From the NCBI GenBank assembly GCA_964413365.1, contig CAYPRM010000008.1:1-47465 (forward strand): a stretch of 47,465 nucleotides of DNA, written 5' to 3'. Source of the DNA: RGIG4608 sp964413365. GTDB lineage: Bacteria > Bacillota > Clostridia > Oscillospirales > CAG-272. Under the pieces are notes generated by a model that was given only the letters and a program-made list of their open reading frames with translations, was not told the DNA's origin and did no database searches. Positions within the stretch are counted from its first letter, which is position 1, and each line of letters starts with the position of its first letter. The translations under genes and the position numbers were made by a program. This document shows, one piece after another, positions 42,115 to 47,465 of the stretch.

Positions 42115-43011
42115 TTATCTGTTCGCTATGACCTCACGGTACAGCTCGACAAGCTCGCCGAGCATATCGAGATGGTCAAAATCCTTATTGTACGCGATGT
42201 TGACCTCGCGCATCATACTCAGATTTTCAATGGGAAGCACGGTAAGCTTCCCTTTTTTTACGTCCGAAAGGCAGACGCTCCGCGGCAGGATCGAGACACC
42301 GAGGCTCTTGCGCACGAGTTCCTTGATGGTCGCAACATTATCGACCTCGAGCGAAACATTGAAATCATCTATCGACTCGTTTATACTGATCAGCGTCGCC
42401 TCAAAGAGCTGGCGCGTAGCGGACGTGGGCAGGCGGAGGATCATATTCTCGTGCTTCAGCTCGCCGACCGTTACCATCGAACGGCGTGCGAGGGGACTTT
42501 CGTTGTTGAGCACGCAGACAAGATAGTCCGTGTCGAGCATAAAATAATTGAGCTTCGGCGAGAGCCTCTTGCCCTCCACTATCGCAAGGTCAAGCTCGTA
42601 ATTTTCAAGCATCTCATAAAGATTATTTATAGTATCAGTAATTATAGTTATGGAGGTGTGCGGCACCTGACTGACGTATGTCGCGAGCATCTCCGTGATC
42701 CTGTTGTTCTCGGACGAGTGCGTTATGCCAACTCTCAGCCTTGATATATGGCGCTGTGCATCTCCGATCCTCGATATCATTCTCCCGTGCAGAGCCTTCA
42801 GACGCTTGGCGTAGGTCAGCGCGATCTCGCCCTCCTGTGTGAGCTTCACCTCGCCCTTTCCACGTACAAAAAGCCTCGCTCCGCACTCCCTCTCCAGCTG
42901 ATTGATATGGTTGCTGACCGCAGGCTGTGTGAGCGAGAGCACCTGCGCCGCCTGTGTAAAACTCTTGTATTCCGCCACCGTAAGGAGCGTCTCAAGCTTG
43001 ACATCCAGCAT
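42115..43011 (-). CDS. LysR family transcriptional regulator
   Basis: A 298-residue regulator: N-terminal winged helix-turn-helix (LETLLTVAEYKSFTQAAQVL, then TQPAVSNHINQLE) and a C-terminal effector-binding domain. ATG 43011 follows TTGGAGGATCAATAT; the upstream TTG is not needed. It is divergent from the three-gene ion-transport operon at 43135, and LysR proteins usually control the divergent gene, so it probably regulates that operon. The effector is unknown. Confidence 0.92.
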   Translation of the reverse strand: MLDVKLETLLTVAEYKSFTQAAQVLSLTQPAVSNHINQLERECGARLFVRGKGEVKLTQEGEIALTYAKRLKALHGRMISRIGDAQRHISRLRVGITHSSENNRITEMLATYVSQVPHTSITIITDTINNLYEMLENYELDLAIVEGKRLSPKLNYFMLDTDYLVCVLNNESPLARRSMVTVGELKHENMILRLPTSATRQLFEATLISINESIDDFNVSLEVDNVATIKELVRKSLGVSILPRSVCLSDVKKGKLTVLPIENLSMMREVNIAYNKDFDHLDMLGELVELYREVIANR

Positions 43012-43069
43012 ATATTGATCCTCCAATCTAAAAATAAAATTTACTTATCAAACCCAAAAATAATATAAT

Positions 43070-43098
43070 TTGACTTTATGGTGATTTAAGTATATCAT
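43070..43098 (+). promoter_or_regulatory. Promoter of the transport operon
   Basis: TTGACT (43070-43075), 17 bases, TATCAT (43093-43098). Inverted AT-rich repeats (TTTACTTA at about 43040 and TAAGTAAA at about 43103) flank it and may be LysR sites. Confidence 0.55.
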
Positions 43099-43134
43099 AT
43101 ATTAAGTAAAAAATCAAGCATCGGAGGAATATTT

Positions 43135-43578
43135 ATGAACGATATCTTAGATATTTTAAGATGGAACATCTCGAGATATCTTGCACCGAGCGAGCCGCCG
43201 AGTCTCATCGCAAGGTACGGCGGCGAATGTGGCTCATTCTGTGCGGACGTGATCTCGGGACTCGTGCAGAGCCGCGGCAAAAGGTGGCTGATCCCTGCAA
43301 ATCTCACATTGTTCACGCTCGGTCTGATCGCGCTCTTTGCCGACGACTACGTGCTCGCGCACACGCTCTCCCTGTCGATACGGCTGATCGGCATCGTGCT
43401 CGCGTGCTTCTTCTTGATATTGAAATTTGACGCATGGCGGATGAGCGACGCGCGCAGTCTGCTAAAGCTCCTGTACATAATTTGCACGGGTGTTGGGGGC
43501 GCATATATCACGCTGACGTATTTTTTCCTTATGATATACGAAAATATTATCGCTTACAGAGTGTGGGGAGGTATGTAA
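43135..43578 (+). CDS. Small membrane protein, unknown
   Basis: A 147-residue protein with a soluble N-terminal 50 residues (IARYGGECGSFCADVI) and three hydrophobic helices. No family recognised. It follows a good GGAGG site and ends one base before the antiporter start, so it is the first gene of the operon and probably acts with the antiporter. Confidence 0.7.
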   Translation: MNDILDILRWNISRYLAPSEPPSLIARYGGECGSFCADVISGLVQSRGKRWLIPANLTLFTLGLIALFADDYVLAHTLSLSIRLIGIVLACFFLILKFDAWRMSDARSLLKLLYIICTGVGGAYITLTYFFLMIYENIIAYRVWGGM

Positions 43579-43579
43579 A

Positions 43580-45028
43580 ATGTTGGACTCGCTGTATACT
43601 AAGCTCGGCGAGGAGTCGGGCGTTGCGATCACCATAATCTCGATCGCCATAATGCTGCTCTGCGGCTTTTTAATGACAAGAATAACAAAAAAGCTGAAGC
43701 TGCCGAATGTTACGGCATACATAATAACGGGAATACTCATAGGCCCGTTCTGCCTTGACCTGATCCCCGAGAGGATAATTTCGGGAACGGAATTTCTCGC
43801 CGATATAGCCCTCGCATTCATCGCATTCAGCACGGGCGAGTTCTTCAAGCTCTCAAAGCTCAAGCGGAGCATCGGTAAGGTCATCACCATCACCCTGCTC
43901 GAGGCACTCTGCGCTTCCCTGCTCGTCTTTATCCTGACCTATCAGATACTTCATATCGACCTCGCCTTCTCGATCGTCCTCGCCGCGCTCGCATCCGCAA
44001 CGGCGCCCGCGTCCACGATGATGACCATACGCCAGACGGGCGCGAAGGGCGATTTCGTCGATACGCTCCTTCAGGTGGTGGCATACGACGATATCGTCGC
44101 TCTACTCGCATACAGTATAGCCATCTCCGTCGCGGTGTCCTCCATGACGGGCAAGGCGTTCGACGTGGGGGACATAATCGTGCCCCTGCTTATAAATCTG
44201 GCAGTCCTCGCGCTCGGCGGCGTTTTCGGGCTGTTTATGAAGCTACTCATTCAAAAGCGCCGCTCCGAGGATAACCGACTGATCATATCTGTCGCCCTGC
44301 TCTTTGCGTTCTGCGGCATCTGCGCATTTCTCGATGTCTCCCCCCTGCTCGGCTGTATGTCTATGGGAACGGTCTATATCAATATCACCGACGACGACAA
44401 GCTCTTTAAGCAGTTAAATTACTTCAGTCCGCCAATTTTGCTTTTGTTCTTCGTGCGTTCGGGACTGTCCTTCGACCTCGGTGCGCTCATCAAGCCCTCG
44501 GGTGCGATAGGCGGAGTTTCCCTCATCGTTATCGGAATACTGTATTTCATCGTGAGGATCGTAGGTAAATACCTCGGCGCATTTCTTGGCTGTCTTATCG
44601 CAGGCAAGCCGAGAAAAACACGGGATTTCTTCGGTCTTGCCCTGATACCGCAGGCAGGAGTGGCGATCGGACTTGCCGCACTCGGCGCGCGAACGCTCGG
44701 TGGCGAGGAGGGTGCGGCACTCGAAACGATCATACTCGCATCGAGCGTGCTCTATGAGCTCATCGGTCCTGCGTGTGCCAAGCTCTCCCTCTACCTCTCG
44801 GGCTCGTATTCAAATAAGCTCGAGGACCTCGTGCCAATAGAGGAATCCGCCGCAGAGAGGAGGAACGAGGTCGAGCTGCTCATCGAGCGCATACAGAGAA
44901 TACAGTTGGAGCTGCAAAAGGAGCATATCAGCGACGAGGAGCGTGCCTTTACCGAGGCGGCACAGGAGCAGCATGACGCCGTCTCTCCCCACGCAACAAG
45001 GATCGCAACAGGAGGTGTAAGAAAATGA
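43580..45028 (+). CDS. CPA2-type cation:proton antiporter
   Basis: A 482-residue protein with about 12 TM helices and a charged, helical C-terminal tail (about 410-482). The N-terminal half has KLPNVTAYIITGILIGPFC and ALAFIAFSTGEFFKL, and the ion-binding region reads VVAYDDIVALLAY, the Asp-Asp pair of electrogenic CPA2 members. Later GLALIPQAGVAIGLA is the second conserved helix. The likely job is Na+ or K+ exchange for protons. It has no RCK/TrkA_N domain. It is linked to mgtC by an ATGA overlap. Confidence 0.88.
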   Translation: MLDSLYTKLGEESGVAITIISIAIMLLCGFLMTRITKKLKLPNVTAYIITGILIGPFCLDLIPERIISGTEFLADIALAFIAFSTGEFFKLSKLKRSIGKVITITLLEALCASLLVFILTYQILHIDLAFSIVLAALASATAPASTMMTIRQTGAKGDFVDTLLQVVAYDDIVALLAYSIAISVAVSSMTGKAFDVGDIIVPLLINLAVLALGGVFGLFMKLLIQKRRSEDNRLIISVALLFAFCGICAFLDVSPLLGCMSMGTVYINITDDDKLFKQLNYFSPPILLLFFVRSGLSFDLGALIKPSGAIGGVSLIVIGILYFIVRIVGKYLGAFLGCLIAGKPRKTRDFFGLALIPQAGVAIGLAALGARTLGGEEGAALETIILASSVLYELIGPACAKLSLYLSGSYSNKLEDLVPIEESAAERRNEVELLIERIQRIQLELQKEHISDEERAFTEAAQEQHDAVSPHATRIATGGVRK

Positions 45029-45735
45029 TAGATCCCATCGCTACCGTTCTCGGAGAATGGTCTCAGAGCCTTAACGGTTATAGCATACTTTTCAGAATAA
45101 TACTTTCCGCGTGCCTTGGCGCGGTGATCGGATGCGAACGCTCGAGCAAACGCCACTCGGCAGGTCTGCGAACGTTCATGCTCATCACAATGGCTATGAC
45201 CGCCGCAGGCATCATCGACGTCTCCCTCGGAGATACGGCCCTTCCCCTGCTCTCGTGCGCAGGAGTCATCGCCGTGTCCGTCATCAGCGTCCATTCCCTC
45301 CTGCTCAGTTCGCGCAGTCAGATAAAGGGACTCACCACCGCCGCAGGACTCTGGGCGTGCGGACTCGTCGGACTGTCGGCAGGGTTCGGATATTATACCG
45401 TAACGCTCATTTCCTTCATAGTCCTGCTCTGCTGCCTCTCCATCTTCCCCGAGCTCGAAAAATACCTGCGTAACCGCTCCAACCACTTCGAGATCCACCT
45501 CGAGCTCAAGAATAGCTCCTACCTCTATAACTTCGTAACCACCATCCGTCGCCTCGGAATGAGGATAGACGATATCGAGGCAAACCCGGCATATAGCGGC
45601 TCGGGCATCAGCGTCTACTCCGTCTCCATATCCGTCGACAGTAAGGAGCTAAAAAGGTACAAAACTCACTCCGAGATCATAACCGCCCTCAAAGCCCTCG
45701 ATTATATCTATCATATCGAAGAAATGTGGTTGTAG
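45025..45735 (+). CDS. MgtC/SapB family membrane protein
   Basis: A 236-residue protein. The MgtC N-terminal domain has RIILSACLGAVIGCERSSKRHSAGLRTFML, quoted in parts as ACLGAVIGCERS and HSAGLRT, plus SQIKGLTTAAGLWACGLVGL. The C-terminal domain (from about 152, HFEIHLELKNSSYLYNFV) is ACT-like. MgtC proteins support growth at low magnesium and inside hosts, partly through effects on ATP synthase. It is coupled to the antiporter gene. Confidence 0.9.
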   Translation: MIDPIATVLGEWSQSLNGYSILFRIILSACLGAVIGCERSSKRHSAGLRTFMLITMAMTAAGIIDVSLGDTALPLLSCAGVIAVSVISVHSLLLSSRSQIKGLTTAAGLWACGLVGLSAGFGYYTVTLISFIVLLCCLSIFPELEKYLRNRSNHFEIHLELKNSSYLYNFVTTIRRLGMRIDDIEANPAYSGSGISVYSVSISVDSKELKRYKTHSEIITALKALDYIYHIEEMWL

Positions 45736-45738
45736 CAC

Positions 45739-45767
45739 TTGAATTTTTCCTTGAAATGTGATATAAT
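45739..45767 (+). promoter_or_regulatory. Promoter of the P-loop/CYTH gene
   Basis: TTGAAT (45739-45744), 17 bases, TATAAT (45762-45767) with TGA before it (extended -10). Confidence 0.8.
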
Positions 45768-45823
45768 GATAGATACGCGACGTCTCGGCGTCGATATATA
45801 AATTTATCAGAGGACTATATATA

Positions 45824-46921
45824 ATGAAAATAACAAAGATAGTGATCACAGGAGGCCCCTGCGCAGGTAAATCCACAGGACTCTCCCGTATACAAAACGT
45901 TTTCTCGGAGATGGGCTATAAGGTGCTCGTCGTGCCCGAGACCGCGACCGAGCTCATAACGGGCGGCGTGGCTCCGTGGACGTGCGGAACGAATGTCGAA
46001 TTTCAGAAGTGCCAAATGCGCCTTCAGCTTGAGAAGGAACGCCTCTTTGTACAGGCGGCGCAGGGTATGAACGCCGAGAAGCTCCTCATCCTCTGCGACA
46101 GGGGCGCGCTCGATAATAAGGTCTATATGTCGGAGGCGGATTTCCGCGAGGTGCTCGATTATGTGGGCACGAACGAGATCGAGCTTCGCGATAGCTACGA
46201 CGCCGTGTTCCACCTCGTAAGTGCGGCCAATGGCGCGGCGGAATTCTATACCAATGATAATAATACCGCGCGCACCGAGACCGTCGAGCAGGCGATAGAG
46301 CTGGATAATAAGCTCATCGACGCGTGGACGGGACATAGACACCTGCGCGTCATCGAGAACGACCGCGACTTTGAGAAGAAGATCCGTAACCTCGTCGGTG
46401 AGATCTGCTCCTTCCTCGGCGATGGCTCTGAGCTTGAAACGGAGCGTAAGTTCCTCATCGAATACCCCGACGTCGAGTGGCTCGAGAGCTGCAAGAATTG
46501 CCGCAAGATCGAGATAATTCAAACCTACCTCGTCTCCGACGGCAACGGCGATCAGCAGATCCGCCAGCGCGGAATGAACGGGAATTATACATATTATCAT
46601 ACCCGTAAGGTCCCCATCGGCGACGGCAAGCGCATCCAGACCGAGCGCCGCCTCTCCAAGGATGAGTATATCTCCTACCTCATGAGCGCCGATACAAGTA
46701 TGCGCCAGATCCGTAAAACAAGATATTGCCTCACCTACGAAAATCAGTATTTCGAGATCGACCTCTACCATATCTGGTCCCACCACGCAATATTGAAGTT
46801 CAAGCTCTATGAGGGCAACACCGACTTCGCCTTCCCCGAAAATATCCGCGTCATTAAGGAGATCACGGGAGATCCCGAGTACAAAAACTCCAATATCGCC
46901 CGTGGAAATATTGAAGGATAA
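45824..46921 (+). CDS. P-loop NTPase + CYTH-like domain protein (Ttd14-like)
   Basis: A 365-residue two-domain protein. Residues 1-195 are a P-loop kinase/NTPase domain (KIVITGGPCAGKSTG, VVPETATELITGG, LILCDRGALDN, VFHLVSAANGAAEFY). Residues 205-365 look like a CYTH/triphosphate-tunnel domain (ETERKFLIEYP, IEIIQTYLVS, QIRQRG, and later KTRYCLTYENQYFEIDLY). The same order and motifs, including the SAANGA segment, recur in the animal protein Ttd14, which binds GTP and phosphatidic acid, as I recall. The bacterial function is unknown. Nucleotide triphosphate processing or polyphosphate-linked signalling is possible. The start follows AGAGG. Confidence 0.82.
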   Translation: MKITKIVITGGPCAGKSTGLSRIQNVFSEMGYKVLVVPETATELITGGVAPWTCGTNVEFQKCQMRLQLEKERLFVQAAQGMNAEKLLILCDRGALDNKVYMSEADFREVLDYVGTNEIELRDSYDAVFHLVSAANGAAEFYTNDNNTARTETVEQAIELDNKLIDAWTGHRHLRVIENDRDFEKKIRNLVGEICSFLGDGSELETERKFLIEYPDVEWLESCKNCRKIEIIQTYLVSDGNGDQQIRQRGMNGNYTYYHTRKVPIGDGKRIQTERRLSKDEYISYLMSADTSMRQIRKTRYCLTYENQYFEIDLYHIWSHHAILKFKLYEGNTDFAFPENIRVIKEITGDPEYKNSNIARGNIEG

Positions 46922-46923
46922 AT

Positions 46924-46955
46924 AAAAACGGCTCATTGAGCCGTTTTTTATTATT
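46924..46955 (+). terminator. Terminator after the P-loop/CYTH gene
   Basis: A 12-bp stem (46924-46935 with 46937-46948) with A5 and T-run. Confidence 0.9.
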
Positions 46956-47059
46956 TTTTTCATAATTAACAAAACTTAAACATTTCATAAAACATTCGCA
47001 AACACAGGAGCGGTATAATTCGTTCGTAAAATCAATCAAGAACCGAAAGGAAAATTATT

Positions 47060-47425
47060 ATGAACACTAACGACAAAGAATTTATCGCGCAGAATATCCG
47101 CGCTCAGTACACGGAAAAGCAGATCACCGAGCTTGACGAGCTCAAGGCACTCGACGCCAAGGTCAAGAAGCCCGCTTCGGTCTTCGCACTCACACTCGGA
47201 ACGGTGGCAGCCATCATCCTCGGCGCAGGAATGAGCCTCATCATGACCGACATCGGCGCGGTCATCGGCATCACGAATCCAATGCCCATCGGCGTCGTCG
47301 TCGGCATCGTCGGTCTCGTCCTCTCCATCGCAAACTACCCGATCTATAATAAGATCCTCGCCTCCCGTAAGGCAAAATTCGCCAGCCAGATCGTCGAGCT
47401 GAGCGATAAGATCCTCAATAAATAA
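47060..47425 (+). CDS. Small membrane protein of a conserved Firmicutes family
   Basis: A 121-residue protein. The soluble N-terminus (MNTNDKEFIAQNIRAQYTEK, then LDELKALDAKVKKPA) is followed by two TM helices (about 40-62 and 75-93) and a C-terminal NYPIYNKILASRKAKFASQI. Homologues of this layout are frequent in Clostridia and are, to my recollection, sometimes annotated dihydropteridine reductase without evidence. No catalytic motif is seen. AAAGGA precedes the start. A TATAAT at 47014 has no good -35. Confidence 0.75.
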   Translation: MNTNDKEFIAQNIRAQYTEKQITELDELKALDAKVKKPASVFALTLGTVAAIILGAGMSLIMTDIGAVIGITNPMPIGVVVGIVGLVLSIANYPIYNKILASRKAKFASQIVELSDKILNK

Positions 47426-47465
47426 GCGATCAAGATCAAACGAAAAAACCGAGAGCTCTCGTGAG

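Noticed and set aside
45815..46972. 385-codon open frame antisense to the P-loop/CYTH gene
   Set aside because: It runs through the terminator and has no start signals; the plus-strand protein has clear motifs.

Overview
The window is a 47.5 kb stretch of a Bacillota chromosome, most likely an uncultured gut-type Clostridia member (Oscillospirales or a neighbouring order). That placement is inference. It rests on AGGAGG-type ribosome binding sites, TTGACA-17-TATAAT promoters that often carry an extended -10, gdpP-rplI-dnaB and rimP-nusA-ylxR-ylxQ-infB gene orders, a short ProS-type prolyl-tRNA synthetase, rubrerythrin, and a putative sporulation gene. Nearly everything is housekeeping. I see no phage, insertion sequence, CRISPR array, tRNA or rRNA.

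Layout. 1-1.1 kb: end of rplK, then rplA and secG. 1.2-4.9 kb: dut with an alpha/beta hydrolase, divergent from a MATE exporter plus a TVP38/VTT membrane protein. 4.9-5.1 kb: a sigma-factor fragment. 5.2-7.6 kb: a SpoIIQ-like LytM protein, ruvX and a YitT protein. 7.9-8.9 kb: gap. 9-11 kb: an operon of a DUF5685 protein, a J-domain protein with a cysteine-rich tail and a membrane protein. 11.1-13.2 kb: a small unknown gene with a long leader, then DUF4956 and VTC-domain genes. 13.4-18.1 kb: a two-component system, fba and rny. 18.2-20.8 kb: a copper ATPase with a fused chaperone domain. 21-26 kb: the rimP-infB operon. 26.3-34.3 kb: gdpP, rplI, dnaB, tilS and ftsH. 34.5-37.2 kb: maf, rubrerythrin and a pyridoxal-kinase-like gene. 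37.3-40.5 kb: small ORFs, rodA/ftsW-like and proS. 40.8-42.1 kb: a DUF4830 protein and tmk. 42.1-45.7 kb: a LysR regulator divergent from an ion-transport operon (small membrane protein, CPA2 antiporter, MgtC). 45.8-47.4 kb: a P-loop/CYTH protein resembling animal Ttd14, and a small membrane protein.

Two places look like assembly artefacts. dnaB is interrupted by exactly 100 N with a 404-bp tail-to-head duplication. The maf/rubrerythrin junction is an apparently exact 547-bp tandem duplication. Collapsing either one restores normal genes.

The observations most worth following are: a three-copy intergenic repeat whose second hairpin covaries between copies; an in-frame internal start with a strong Shine-Dalgarno inside copA that could make a free CopZ-like chaperone; a SpoIIQ-like gene with a sigma-F-like promoter and a replaced catalytic histidine; the sigma-factor remnant; and the Ttd14-like protein.
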